Shown: piece by piece, positions 23,516 to 35,406 of the stretch
How the letters are laid out: each line of letters begins with the position of its first letter
Position numbering within the stretch: position 1 is the first letter of the stretch
Source: Doryteuthis pealeii
Lineage: Eukaryota; Mollusca; Cephalopoda; Myopsida; Loliginidae
Direction of reading: 5' to 3'
DNA: 64,000 nucleotides
Assembly: GCA_023376005.1 (NCBI GenBank)
Contig: CM042145.1
Span: 62,370,401 to 62,434,400 of the forward strand
Made by a program: the position numbers and the translations under genes
Notes under the pieces: model-generated
The model's database searches: none
Told to the model about the DNA's origin: nothing
The model's input: only the letters and a program-made list of their open reading frames with translations

Positions 23516-24401
23516 CGCTGGTGTGAAAAACTCACATGATAATAAAAAAAAGGGAAGCAAATGACAGAAACCTACTCTTATCTGGAGAGGGGGATAAGTA
23601 TCAGATTTTTATAATTTGTTTGTACTTTTACCGCAGACATATCACATTTTCTTAGATGTGCACCATTCTTTAATAAGATGCCTTTCATCCAGATGTAACA
23701 CAACTAAAATAAATAAGTGGCACCACCTGGTGTCTGCAGCAATGAACGAAAAAATCGGGCAGTTTTTAGAATATACAAATTTGAATAAAAAAAACAGTCA
23801 ACCGTAACCACCATAAAATGCGAGCTTGGTCACAAACGAGTTGTATGCAGTATTGAGAGGGTGTATGGTTTCCTATATTAAAAAAAATAACCATGTGATA
23901 CATTTTGCCATTATTATGGGTGTGGTGAATAAAATACAAGATTGCTTTGATGTTGTTTCGCGGTTAGATTTGTATTAAAACCCGCTCCAAGTCCACCCAC
24001 GTGGATAACTTGAAAAGCTTTCTAAGAGTACTAGTAATAGTAGTAGTGGTAGCAGTACACAACAAATGTCTTCAGTGCATAGTACATTACATGGATATTG
24101 ACCTAAAGATAGTAATTCCTTACCAACATAGATATACCAAACTACCTTGTTATAATTTATTTATTTTCTTATACTCGATAAAAAGCGTGTGGAATTTTTT
24201 TTTAAACTCCTCTCTTGAAACTTACTTTTAATATTTATTATTCAGTCCGTAACTAAATTCCAACTGCGGAGCTGTCACAGTTCTTCTTCCGTTTTCAGGG
24301 TTTCTCTTTAGACACATTTTTTCGTTGTGTAGTGAGTAGTTAGTAACAATATACCTAGCCGACACGGATTAAATTTGTATTAAGTCGGTGGAAAAATAAA
24401 T

Positions 24402-24554
24402 ATGCACATCCACAATATATCGAAAGAGGAAGAGCAACGATTATCGGAACTTTTTAATCGTTTGGATGTGAACAAAGATGGGAGGATTGATATACACGAC
24501 TTGAGCGAAGCCCTCAACTCCATGCAAGTTCCTCAAGTCCCTGGACAGGCACAG
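24402..24554 (+). CDS. SLC25A24/25-like: SCaMC-type mitochondrial ATP-Mg/Pi carrier, coding exon 1 (start codon, EF-hand 1)
   Basis: Encodes 51 residues starting MHIHNISKEEEQRLSELF. The family exchanges ATP-Mg or ADP for phosphate across the inner mitochondrial membrane; its N-terminal EF-hand domain faces the intermembrane space and makes transport calcium-dependent (family knowledge). EF-hand 1 is visible at residues 22-33 (DVNKDGRIDIHD). Position 12 is Asp instead of the usual Glu, which normally weakens or alters calcium binding. The start is supported by an in-frame TAA 21 nt upstream (24381). The exon ends in phase 0 at a GTAAAA donor (24555). The N-terminus before EF-1 is about 10 residues shorter than in human SCaMC-1; paralogues of this family often use alternative first exons, so other upstream starts may exist. 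Very confident of the family, less so of which vertebrate paralogue it matches. Confidence 0.93.
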
Positions 24555-24806
24555 GTAAAAATAAAAATAAAAAAATGATTAATTAAACTGAATACTATTA
24601 ATTATTTTTATTCACAATATTTTCTTTAAGCTTTGTATTATTTGATCCTACGCTTTGTGTTTATTACGTCCTAATTTGTTTAAAACTTTAAAAAAATAGT
24701 TTAAGTTTTGATGCCAGCAACAGTTTTTTTTATGACAAAAAAAGTTAATATTTATTATATTTACAGTCGACTGACTCCTGTCAAGGTTGACAATAGGTGT
24801 AAGAGA

Positions 24807-25180
24807 TTCTTATTACTATTCAGGAGGTAAATTAGTTACGGGAGAGTGGTTTTTTAAAAAAGTACTTATTCACTCTTTTTTTCTTCACAATACTGACATA
24901 CCGTTTTTTTCTCAGTTGAGATCCGCTGATAAGACAAAGCACAGGGAAGAATGGTTCATGCCTTTCTTAAAACGGTATTCGTGTACTTCACCTAATTCTT
25001 ATTACTAGTATTTAGGAGGTAAATTAGTTACTAGAGAGTGATTTTTAAAGTACTCATTCATTTTCCTTTTTTTTTCTCCATAATAATGTCATACTTTAAA
25101 AAATTTTTTTTTATTGAGATCTGCCGAAAAACACAGGGAAGATTGGATTCATGCCTTTTTTAAAAAAATCGGTATTAGTA
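24807..25180. repeat. Tandem duplication near the start of intron 1
   Basis: Two diverged ~188 bp units: each contains TTCTTATTACTA, AGGTAAATTAGTTAC, CACAGGGAAGA and a T-rich middle. Non-coding. Confidence 0.75.
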
Positions 25181-26226
25181 CAAAGTATACATAATCAACC
25201 TAATTCGATGTTAGCTGTTTCCGTTTCCCGTATTGATATGTCACACCTTAGATTTTGAGCTCAAAAGTAAAACGGAATTTAAAAAAAATTTATTCAATGT
25301 ACCCCGTGAATTTTAAATTTCTTGAGTACGTTTTACGACAAAGTTGTACGTTCTACGTCAATACTGAGTTTCTCTTAATAAATGTTTTCAATTTTTTTCT
25401 TCAATTTATTAATTCACTTCCTTGGTAATTATTTTTTTAAATATTTTTTTTTAGGAGGAGAGGGGGATATCTAATGGTTTTGTTTAATAAGAAAATATTT
25501 TTGAATTAATAAAAAATATATTCCTAAAATCTTTTTGAAAGTAGTTTAAGTTTTACATATTGATGAAAAAAAAAAAAAAAAAAATGAAACGTATCGAATG
25601 CCATAAATACAATTTGAATAAGTTAATCACATTTCTTGAATCCAATTACTTAGAGACTATTTGTTAGTTTAACCTATTTAAGAACCATTTAAATTCCTGT
25701 TTCAGTTTTTATGTTCATTTTTTTCTAAAATAAATATATTCTAGAAATTAAGAAAAATAAAAAGCCACACCTGTTTTAAGTGCATATTTCAAGTCTTTCT
25801 TGTCAAGCTTTCCTGTGTTTGAAGAAGACGGTCTATATATCTTGGGCGTAGGCTAATTGTTATTTTTTTTTTCGTTTCTAGGGTAACTATTTATTGAACA
25901 GCTGATCATCAATAATTAATAAGTTTACCTTTTAAAGGCATGATATACGCTGTAGACTTATACACACAGCATTTTGTAAAATTACTTGGTAAGAGTAGTC
26001 TCCCCTTTTACCGACGTAAAACGAAACATCGTTCCCTCCCATCGTTTTTTTAGGAAGCCGGAAAAATGTTAAATCTATTTTCCAGTTTTAAGTACATAAC
26101 TAAAAATGCGAATGTGCTATTGAATAATATGATCAACCGATCATTTCTTTGTTTTTTAGGTGTGGATTTTTGTAGTGTTAATGGACCCAGTGTTATAATT
26201 TATTCCTATTTTCATTTAAGAAAATT

Positions 26227-26458
26227 GGTACAAATCCAGAATAGCACGCAAGAGCTAAGATTATTAGAATTGCATTTTACGTATAGCATTAAACTAACTC
26301 TAACACTTACCCTAAAACTAAAACTAACCACAACATTTACCTTAACCCTAACCCTAGCGTCTAAAAGGTGTCGGGTATTTCCGTGAAATGTAATACGTAA
26401 TGCTTTTTATACGTAATCTAATGATATTATCTCTTGCGTGCTATTCTGCGTTAGTACC
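26227..26458. mobile_element. MITE with GGTAC termini and telomere-like interior
   Basis: Terminal inverted repeats start GGTACAAATCCAGAATAGCA at 26227 and end in the complement at 26458 (AGAATAGCACGCAAGAG shared). The interior holds degenerate CCCTAA-type repeats (26290-26360). No coding capacity. Confidence 0.7.
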
Positions 26459-26589
26459 TAAGAATTAGTTAAGCTTTGGTTAAAAAAATTAAAATGCTGT
26501 ATACAAAATCTTACCGAAAATTAATCTCCAAATATGCGTCTCTAGTTTTTGATTATTTCCTTTGCATATGACATTATTTTGATAAGGGC

Positions 26590-26700
26590 GTAATGTTGTG
26601 GTGTAATGATTAGCAAGCTAGTCTCGCAGATCCATTTTTATTGAAAAGCGAGTTCGATCCTAGCTGGATTCCTACATAGGGTGAACGGGTTGGGTAAATA
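26590..26700 (+). mobile_element. tRNA-like SINE fragment, family 5
   Basis: GGTGTAATGATTAGCAAGC and GCGAGTTCGATCCTAGCTGG look like boxes A and B. Related pieces at 28600-28740 (+), 43855-43945 (-) and 53490-53640 (-). Confidence 0.6.
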
Positions 26701-26964
26701 ATTAAAAAAAAGTTTTTTTTATTGATAAAGAAAGTTCATTATTATCGGATATAATTAAGCGACACTTTAAATAATAACGTTTATTTTTTTTCATTGTTCA
26801 ATTGTTTCTAAACAAAACAAAAACAACGAAATAAAATAGCATTTTGGTATTAAGATCTTAATGTTAAAACACATTTATTTAATGAATTCAGTTTTAAAAA
26901 AAATCCCAGGTAAAGTTAGTTTCCTTGGTTCCTACATCAGTTTGGAAAACTATTTTTTGTCTGA

Positions 26965-27190
26965 ATTTTTTAGATGAAGCTTGATAATTTGGACTATTGT
27001 CCTCATCTTTATTGTTATATACACAACGTTTCGGTCTATATACCCTTCAGCCTTCTTCAGGTGTTTCTTCTTGAACCCAGGAACCTTCTCGAACCTTCTC
27101 GTCGAACTCGAGCGGAAACCTTCATGTCGTAATCGGTATTCGTGGAACTTCGAACCGAACCCTTTATTCAATTCACCGGGGTAGACTGTT
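26965..27190 (-). repeat. Hammerhead-bearing dispersed repeat RP-3
   Basis: Typical sequence is GATGA(A/G)GCTTGATAATTTG, then TGTCCTCATCTTTATTG and ACACAACGTTTCGG followed by the hammerhead core. Relatives: about 36010-36720 (split by a Helitron), 36900-37080 (+), 48440-48510, 50625-50815, 51105-51150, 53930-54010, 59150-59330, 59520-59740 and 59755-59950. Most of these have lost core residues. Confidence 0.75.
27021..27064 (-). ncRNA. Hammerhead-ribozyme-like motif 7 in a dispersed repeat
   Basis: Minus strand: stem I ACAC, CTGAAGA (27060-27054), a weak stem II closed by GG/CC, GAAA (27032-27029), two-pair self-complementary stem III ACGT, cleavage base T, then GTGT completing stem I. It belongs to a repeat with many copies in this window; most others have mutated cores. 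Confidence 0.55.
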
Positions 27191-27531
27191 CTCATTCCCT
27201 TATTAGTTATTTATTTTTATTTTATTTATTTTTTATCTGTCCCTAAATATCTTAGTACCATGAAGCATATATCGTTGATATGCCCCATTGTTTTTGTTCA
27301 ATTATCACTCCAGTGAGTGAGAGCTTTTTTTTTTGAGTATGGAATAGTTTTGCTTACCTGCAAATAGGTTAGGCTTATCACAACAAACTCCCAGTACAGA
27401 ACTGTGTTGGAGTCTGTAAACCCGTAACAGGAAACACACTAGCTTGCTTGATTGTATTTCCAGTGCTTTACTTCAAAAAAAAAAAAAAAAAAGGAGAAAG
27501 AAAAGTATGTATTCTGAGTCAGTGAGGAATT

Positions 27532-27879
27532 TCACACAGAGTATGAAGAAAATGAATAAATTTTCAGAGATGTGGAGTGTAAGAAAAAAATGTCCATGCA
27601 ATCAAAATCAACAGTAGATTTTGAATGAATATTTTCTTTTTCTTTGCCACTTTTTCTTGTCAGTTCAGTTGGATTATTGTAGAATTCATCAGCTGATAAA
27701 ACTGTTGATCCGGTTGAATTATATCGCCCCTCTCTCTGATATTTAACAAAATTATTTGTCACGGCATCAATAATCAAATTAATTCCATGAGCTTCGGCTT
27801 GTGGGTGGTCCCACGTTAATAGGGACTTTGTGCCTGACCCGTACAAGTGGGGTACGCGGTAAATAATATCAATAATCAA
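27532..27879 (-). other. Unrecognised open frame, 115 codons
   Basis: The frame includes YGSGTKSLLTWDHPQAEAHG and a balanced composition, unlike the TA-driven frames around it. No family recognised; no Kozak or splice context stands out. It may be a transposon remnant or chance. It lies in intron 1, antisense to the host gene. Confidence 0.2.
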
Positions 27880-28173
27880 ATTAATTTTTTTATGCTACCA
27901 AAATAAACGGGGTGGGCTTGGTAGAATTGGTTAAAATCTTAATGCTATCCCAGGCAACTTATTATAAAAACAATGTTATTTTTTTTTTTTTTGTCAAATG
28001 TATTAAATGGTAACTTCCTCTAACTGTGCAGATATAGTATTTTCCCTTCAAGTACTGTTAACTGCAAACAATTATAAGAGTCATTATTATTATACAAATT
28101 GATTCAAAGATATCAAATTTATTAAACAAAAACTAAATTAAGATTTTTTAAATTTATTTTAATAAAAAAATCT

Positions 28174-28366
28174 ACCGTATATGCTCGTGGATAGGTCGCA
28201 CCTTAATTTGTGGTTGTCAAAGTGGGTATTTGCGGTTGACCTGCAGATAGGTCGCATTAGCTAGTTACACGACCTATTCTTCCATAAAATAGGTTGCATC
28301 ACTGCTTTTGGCGGAATTTTTGGTTAAAAAAAAATAAAGTGCAACCTATCTACGAGTATATACGGT
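28174..28366. mobile_element. MITE with ACCGTATATRCTCGTRG termini
   Basis: Left terminus ACCGTATATGCTCGTGGAT and, inverted, right terminus ACCGTATATACTCGTAGAT continue into GATAGGT(C/T)GCAC; about 30 bp imperfect inverted repeats around a non-coding interior. Confidence 0.75.
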
Positions 28367-28862
28367 GTTACTGTGATCAAATTGTTTCTTGGAAATTTGA
28401 ACATCCCGATAAGAACTCTAGGCAATCTTTCTTTTTACCGACATTGAACAAAAGATCGCTTTAGTTTATTTGCAGCTATAAAGAAAATTATATAATTCGG
28501 TTAATCTATGCCTATACCTTTCTTGCATGGTTTTTGGTTGGTATGATGAATTTCACATCTGATGTTTGTTTTCCTTTCCTTTCCTTTATGAAAAACTAGA
28601 AATGGCTATCCGGCATCACCTAGGTAGAAGGACGGGACAAAAAAGTTAGTCTTGCAGATCCATTATTACTGAATTGTGAGTTGGATCCTCGCTGGATACC
28701 CCATTAAAATCCCCATGTAAAAAGTACCTTGTGTTAATCTGGCCTGGTGGTAGTGAATGTTATTTACTTTGTCGCTTTATTTTTGTAGTTTCCTTTGGAC
28801 ATGCATACATACATACATACACACACGAACTGCCCTTTATATATCTATAGATATATTATTAT

Positions 28863-29070
28863 AGTGTGTACAGAAATAACCTACTCGAGTTTCACCATAA
28901 GGATCTTCAGGGTTAAATCCACTGAATCAATCAAGATATTGATTAATTACAGCTAACTGTACATGAACTCCTGCAGTTAGCTGTAATTAATCAATATCTT
29001 GATTAATTCAGTGGATTTAACCCTGAAGATCTTTATGGTGAAACTCGAGTAGGTTATTTCTGTAAACACT
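28863..29070. repeat. Inverted repeat (96 bp arms, 16 bp spacer) carrying hammerhead motif 8
   Basis: Arms 28863-28958 and 28975-29070 differ at three positions. Both arms contain the hammerhead core, on opposite strands. Confidence 0.92.
29016..29056 (+). ncRNA. Hammerhead-ribozyme-like motif 8 (mirrored on minus at about 28877-28917)
   Basis: CTGAAGA at 29023-29029, GAAA at 29040-29043, self-complementary stem III ACTCGAGT, cleavage base A, and five-pair stem I TAACC/GGTTA. Stem II is short; it reads CC/GG in the mirror copy and is weakened by a C-to-T change here. It sits in a 96 bp inverted repeat. Confidence 0.6.
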
Positions 29071-29576
29071 ATGATAATAAATCTGCTCTACTTACATATT
29101 GAGCACTTTATATTTGTTATAATGCTGACTTATCCGGGTAAAACTTGTACCAACATATTATTTAGACCAACCCAATATTTTCACTGGTAAGTCATTCCTT
29201 TTTCATATATACGTATAGATATAGATAATACATTTTATTTTTGATGGTCTGGCATCAAACAAATAACTACTTTTAGTGATATTGAAATGAATCTACACTT
29301 GTGTCTCTATTTACATTACATCAATGGAGATAAGACCAGCTTATCAAAATAGATTTTATTTTGGTTGTCTTATACCTTGAACTATGAAAATAAAAGAATT
29401 AGGCTACCAGCACCCCCCCCCAATCCCCGGGTCTGTAAAATTATCAGAGCAATAAGTGAACATCTTTTATTTGTACTCCTGAATATTTCTGGTATGACCT
29501 GTTATTACAGTGCTCTATAAAACCATGAAAGTTCCTTGAGGAGGATTGAGCCTTTTATATTTTTGAGGTTAATGAA

Positions 29577-30316
29577 TCTATATATTAATACTCATGTTCC
29601 TTAATTGTACGACTGTTATAATCTTGCAACACCCTCTGTTTAAAAATGAGACTGTCCAAATCATCCAAGATAAAATGCAAAAATGTAGATCCTGATTATT
29701 TGGTGTTGCTTATCCACCAAATTCTTATGAGTGTTATCATCTCTAAATGGATCATTCTGTGTTTATTAGAAAGGGAAGAAAAGGGATATGCTAAACAGAA
29801 AAATATAAGAAAGAAAGGGAGAAAGATAGAGAGAGGGGGTGAGTGTGCAGAAGCAATAATGTTAATCTGTTTCAGTCGAACATAATGAAGAGATCAAAAC
29901 ATTTGATATGTTTACTTAAGAGCTATTGCTAGATAGTTCAATATGTAAAAAGTATAATAATCTTGATTTAACTTTCTCTCTTTCCTTCTTTTCATTTTTT
30001 GATTGAAACAGATTAGCATTATCGCTTCCACACGCTCACTCCCTCTCTCTATCTTTCACCTACACTTTCCTTATTATATTTTTTCTGTGTAGCATGTCCT
30101 TTTTCTTCCCTTTCTTTATAATAAAAATTGGAATGGACTATTATTTAGTGAGGTGATAATACTTGACAGAAATAATTTAGGATAAGCAACACCAGATAAT
30201 TAGTATTTCATTTCATCTTGGATGATTTGGACGGTTTCATTTTTAACCAAAGAGTGTTGCAAGATGGTAACGGTTGTACAATTAAGGGACACGAGTAACG
30301 AGTATTAATATATAGA
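29577..30316. mobile_element. Helitron family B, inverted dimer with two 5' ends
   Basis: The left end (29577, plus) and right end (30316, minus) are both family B 5' termini (TCTATATATTAATAC), each next to the expected A/T. The two half-copies meet tail to tail near 29880-29900. The right half is nearly complete up to the region just before the 3' end; the left half is shorter. No CTAG 3' terminus is present. Confidence 0.75.
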
Positions 30317-30730
30317 TTTTTGTAAAAGAAACTGAAAGTTGGTGTACAATTCTTCTTCTGTTAGTAACTAAGACTAAAATAAATAATAAAGGATTTATAT
30401 TTTTTACTTGTTAGTATTTACCTTGGATTCTTTGACTTGAATGTCTTCTTTCTAGAATTATGTGTCAACTCAATAGTTAAGCTACTTGTAAATATGTTGG
30501 TATATGACATTGTCACCAGAATTTACTTTGATTGTGACCTTTTTGAAATTTGACACAAATAAAAACATTGTATGACATGTGTATGATGTTTGTGTAATGC
30601 AAATGACCTTTATGGGTAGGTCTACCTTTTTCTTTTTTAAAAAATATTTACTACCAACTCATTTTAAATAAACCTATTCGTATATCACTATTTAAAAAAT
30701 GTATATCTACAGAATGCATATTGCAAGATA

Positions 30731-31372
30731 CAGTGGAACCGCAGTTCTCGATCATAATTGTTCCAAAATTATATTCGAGAACCAATTTATTTGAAAACTG
30801 AAACAATTTCCCATAAATAGTGTAAAGTGGATTTATGTATTCTGGCCATCAGATTATTGCCTATTTGCCTACAGTTATATATAATATGGAATGACGTGAA
30901 TTTAAACAACAGATAACACATAAGAATATAAATACAAAAAAGAGCATGATAAAATATTTAACCTAATTCTTTATCATTTTTACATTAGATTATCTCCTTC
31001 AATTCTATTCTCCCAACTTTCCTCTTTCCATTTCTGGTGGTATAACTGCTGCTTTTTTAGGTTTCATTAATAAGGTTTAAAGTATCTGTAAAATAGAGAA
31101 TAAACACAAACGAAGCAAAGAATTTGCACAAAAACAATATCAGACATTTGTTCAAGATAACGACTGATGCTGCTTGGGTAGATTCAACTAGCTATTCGGG
31201 CGTCTTTGGTTTGCCTTGGCGGTCATTCGTGCAACTTGCATTTTCATCTTCTCGACTTTTGTGTTCAAAGTCTGAAAATCTGTTTGACAACTGAGGCTTT
31301 TTTTACTCAAATTTTTTGTTTGAATTCTGAATTGTTTGATTTCAGAGTCATTCGAGAACCAAGGTTTCACTG
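30731..31372. mobile_element. pogo/Tigger-like non-autonomous Tc1-mariner element
   Basis: Termini CAGTGGAACCGCAGTTCTCGA and (inverted) CAGTGAAACCTTGGTTCTCGA are flanked by TA on both sides (30729-30730 and 31373-31374), the target duplication of this superfamily. The CAGTG(G/A)AACC...TTCTCGA end is typical of pogo/Tigger elements. 642 bp, no transposase ORF. Confidence 0.8.
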
Positions 31373-32479
31373 TATTTATTTGTCTAATCTAAATTTGATG
31401 AAAATCATAGCAAAGGAAAGTGATCATTATTATCTTGTTAGGATTTATTGCTGCATTGACTATTTTGGTTATCTCCACCCTATGACCAACCCTCCTCTTT
31501 CTTCTTCTGGGTGAGGCTCTAGATTTGGGCAATGTAGAATGGTTGCCATTAATCCCAGGTCCACTATAGATTCATGCTTTTTTCCCAAGGGATTAGTGCA
31601 TAGTGAATGCAAACGCTTTGGCCAGAATTATGATACTACGCATTGCATCAAGTGCAGAATGCATTTGGAGGCATGCAAATGTGTGTGTGCATATATATGT
31701 ATATATATATATATATAGGTGTAATAATTAGTTATGTGAAAATATAGTATGTAAGATTATGGACACATGAATGTCTGTGTGTTTGGAGGGGATATAGTGA
31801 ATCATGTGTGTATACATGAGTGAAATGACTAAGGAATGAATAATTAAATAAAAAAGGAGTGATAGGAATATATTTGATATCCAACTGAGACAAATGTTTA
31901 TTTTGGGCCTAATTATTCATTGTGTTAATTGATTATGGAACATTTGTTTATCTGTTGTACCAGTATCATTATTGTTCTAGTCTTAATATTTCAAACCAAA
32001 AAAACATCTGGAGATGAGATTGAGTGTCCAGCAAGTTTAGTCAGAAAGGAGATGGTGGGGTGGAATTTTATATATATATATATACAGTCCCAGCTAAAAA
32101 GAGTTAGTTTTCTGGACCCTGGAGAAGAGTTTTTAGTTGGTGAGGGAGTTGTTGGGTGAGAGAGATCACCCTTAAACGTAGTAGCAGAGAAGACAACATT
32201 AGCAGAAGTTCTTAAAAGAACAAGAGGGGGCATTTTGCCCCCTCTCATCTCGACAGTACAGAGAAGAACGTGTGATTAGCAGATAGAAATGAAAGAAGGA
32301 AGCAATGCAAGAACTATATACCCCCTCTCTGCAATTTTTATGTTCACCTGAAATTGTCTTGTCTTTCTTCTCTCTTGATAATTGATTGTAAACCCCCTGG
32401 ATGAGCCCTGAGGCAGTATTACGTACACAAGTGGAAGTCCTAAGTAAGTGTCAAATAAGCAGATGATCACGAGACGGCC

Positions 32480-32584
32480 ATGGCCAGTAAAGTTGGAAAA
32501 GCTAGAAGTTGCAGGAATTGCAGTAATGTTGGAAAATGCAGTAAGAAGCGCAGCAAGGTGCATACAGGTGCTCATCGGCCCTGA
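32480..32584 (+). CDS. Short repeat-borne ORF, second locus (34 aa)
   Basis: Begins MASKVGKARSCRNCSNVGKC and stops after 34 residues. About 450 bp of upstream sequence (32030-32479) is related to the leader of the copies at 17785-18170 and 62460-62851, including a TA-rich promoter-like stretch and the motif CCTGAGGCAGTATTAC. Confidence 0.35.
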   Translation: MASKVGKARSCRNCSNVGKCSKKRSKVHTGAHRP

Positions 32585-32944
32585 GGTGGGGTGTTACAGA
32601 ATCTCAGCTCACCAGTTCTATTTTCAGTACTGATAACCATTATCTGTAATAGGTCAATAGGGTAGGTTGATTTTTGAACTGTAACACCTCCCATTTGGCG
32701 AAAATTCAAATTAACAAAGAATTAGCACACAAAATATTTTTCTTCAAAACTTTGCCTTCATTTGAGGAAATAGATTTCAATCTTTTTAAAATGTTATAGT
32801 TTACTTAATAGGTAAAAGGCATCATGTGTCTTTGGTGATGGGTGGGGGCATATTTTCAATTTGAATTCTAGTTAGATTTTATTTCAGTGATTGAACAAAT
32901 TGCTTGATATGGTTTTTATTGTTTATTGCCTTAAAATATCATCT

Positions 32945-33190
32945 GACAAGAATGGAGGAGTCTTGTGGCATAGTGGTTAATGTGCTGGACTGCAGAATTG
33001 TAGTAAGCAAGTTCAAACTCAAGTCACACTATTACATTTACTTTTGGACTAATACCCTTGGGAAAGGTATGAACTCTCCTAATCCAACCAGCTATGGGTT
33101 AAATAGTACCAATACTGTTAATTTACAAGGATGGCTTTGGCATTAAATACCCCACAAAGGTTGATATGCCATTAAACAAAGAAACTGAAC
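32945..33190 (+). mobile_element. tRNA-derived SINE, family 2
   Basis: GTGGCATAGTGGTTAATGTG (box A-like) and AAGTTCAAACTC (box B-like) head a body ending AAAGGTTGATATGCCATTAA. Other copies: 47165-47400 (+), about 19340-19590 (-) and its duplicate 61035-61245 (+). Confidence 0.75.
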
Positions 33191-34349
33191 CAAACCAAGC
33201 AACACTCTAGAATTAATTATAAGCCTATATATTTATTTTGGTATATGGAATTCTTTGAGCATTTTTATTCCACATGTCTCTGCTCTAGAAAGTAGTCAAT
33301 CAGATAAAAAAAATTACCCAACCCCTCCATCACGAGTATGATATAACACAAGGTCGATTTTTAAGCGATGTAGAAATGGTTTAAATTCAGTTTTTCCTTC
33401 TCCTAAACCGGTTGTCATACCTTGGTTAAATCTTAATGTCCTATACCACCTCATTCCACCCGACCAGAACTCGCATTCATTTTCCTAATCTACCCCAAAT
33501 GATAACCTTTGTTTAAATGTAATATTAAACATATTTAGAAGTCTTTGATTTATGGAAAATAACAGGTAACTTTAAATGAAAAGGCCATTTTTAGTCATTT
33601 TTTGATAAATGATTATAGGAATTGGGCTCTGGACTTGGAAAATTCTCAACAGGATGTTAAGAGTTAAAGAGCTTTATTTATTTATCCATACCTGGGGAGA
33701 GAAGAATAGTCGGATTCATGTTTTTCCCAGGGGTATTAGTGCTAGGTGAAATGCAAAAAGCCTTATCCAGGATTTGAACTCTGTTCACCTGGTCTATTTC
33801 TAATAAAAACCCTGTTATGCTACAATTGCCCTCAAATTTAAATTAAAAAAAAAAAAAAAAGTAGGGAGAAATTAGATTGGTATATCAAGAATTTTGGTTG
33901 ACATTTTTGTTGGCAATTAATTTTCCTTTTTGTTTATTTATTAATCTTTTTGTTTTTTGCTTATTATTTCTTGTTGCTTTGACCGAATTTTCTCCTTTTG
34001 ATTTGCTAAAATTTGGGAGTGGGCAATCTCTCCTTCCATCTCCCTTCTCCAATAACTCCTACACCCATGCCTTTTAAAGCTGATAAAACAATTTGGACAT
34101 TGCATTTATTTTCAGACTTTTTGGTATTATTTGAATTTTCATTTCTGTTACTAGTACAAAATAAAAAACGCCCTCTGGGCGATGTAAAAATAATTTTTTG
34201 AAACACATTGCCTGAGGGGTGGGCGTAAAAAAATTCAATGTCAGTGAGTTTGTACCCTAAGTAAGTAAAATGATCAAATTCATTAAAGGATTAAAAAATA
34301 AAACAATTTGAAATGTAAACTTTAAATATGTATTAAAATAAAACAAACT

Positions 34350-34475
34350 ATGAGCTGATGGTAGGTGTGGCGCTCCACCTCAGACGCTAAAATAATCTCC
34401 TTGGTCTAGCGCAAGTGAAAAGGGATAGACACCCTCACTGATTGGCTGATAATGACTTTAGGCTGCCCCGACGAT
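34350..34475 (+). mobile_element. SINE family 1, 5'-truncated
   Basis: Only the 3' half (GAGCTGATGGTAGGTGTGGC onward) is present. Confidence 0.75.
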
Positions 34476-34547
34476 GATATATAGATATATAATACCAGTC
34501 ATGTATTTATTAAAACTTGTTTTAAAAAACGAGGACTGTCTAATATT

Positions 34548-34602
34548 GCATGTTCAAATTTTGAGTGTATTTATTGAATAAATACTCAAAATTTGAACAT
34601 GC
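34548..34602. repeat. Short palindromic hairpin
   Basis: GCATGTTCAAATTTTGAGTG and its complement meet almost without spacer; the right arm lacks two bases. No hammerhead core is present. Confidence 0.85.
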
Positions 34603-34946
34603 CAAAAATCAAAGAATAAATTTTATTCTATGTTATGATGATTTTGGGTAATGTGATGTAAGCAGTGACGTAATTTTTGTTATAGACAAAAACCGGAAGT
34701 GAATCTCCATTATTAATAGAAATGTAAAAATTCTGATTTAGAATTTTAAAGTGTTCTTTGGATATAAAGGCTTTTGTTATATTCAGTAAAATTTTATTTC
34801 TTCTCTATCATGAAATCTTTGGGGGAGAAGTAGGAGGATATGCTACTGTTGTTTAACCAGAATATAAATTTTTATTTACTAATAACATTTTATTTCCTTC
34901 ATTCTACTACCCACTACCTATAAAATATATTTGGAATAGATAATAA

Positions 34947-35406
34947 CTAGCAGGACTTGTGGATATACCACAGTATAATTCAATTATTACATTTGATATG
35001 TTTACTTAAGGGCTATTGAAAAATAGTTCAATATGTAAAATGTATAATAATCTGGATTTAATTCTCTCTCTCTTTTTATATTCGATTGAAACAGATTAGC
35101 CTCATCGCTTCTGTGTGCTCACTTCCTCTCTCCATCTTTTCTCTACTCTCTCTCTTTCTTTCTTATATTTTTCTGTGTAGCATGTCTTTTTCTTACCTTT
35201 CTCTCTTTATAATAAAAAAGAATGGTCCATTATTTAGCTGAGTTTATGATACTCATAAGAATTCAGTGGATAAGTAACACCAGATAATCAGGATTTACAT
35301 TCTTGCATTTTATCTTAGATGATTTGGAAGTTCTCATTTTTAACCAGAGGGTGAAGCAAGATGATAATGGTTGTACTTTTAAGGAACACAAGTATTGATA
35401 TATAGA
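34947..35406 (-). mobile_element. Non-autonomous Helitron, family B, copy 2
   Basis: On the minus strand it runs from TCTATATATC (35406) to CTAG (34947), flanked A/T. The 3' hairpin TGTGG-TATAT-CCACA lies a few bases before CTAG. 460 bp, no coding potential. Confidence 0.82.

Noticed and set aside
33877..34206. ORFs on both strands
   Set aside because: T-rich low-complexity translation without a recognisable domain or splice context.
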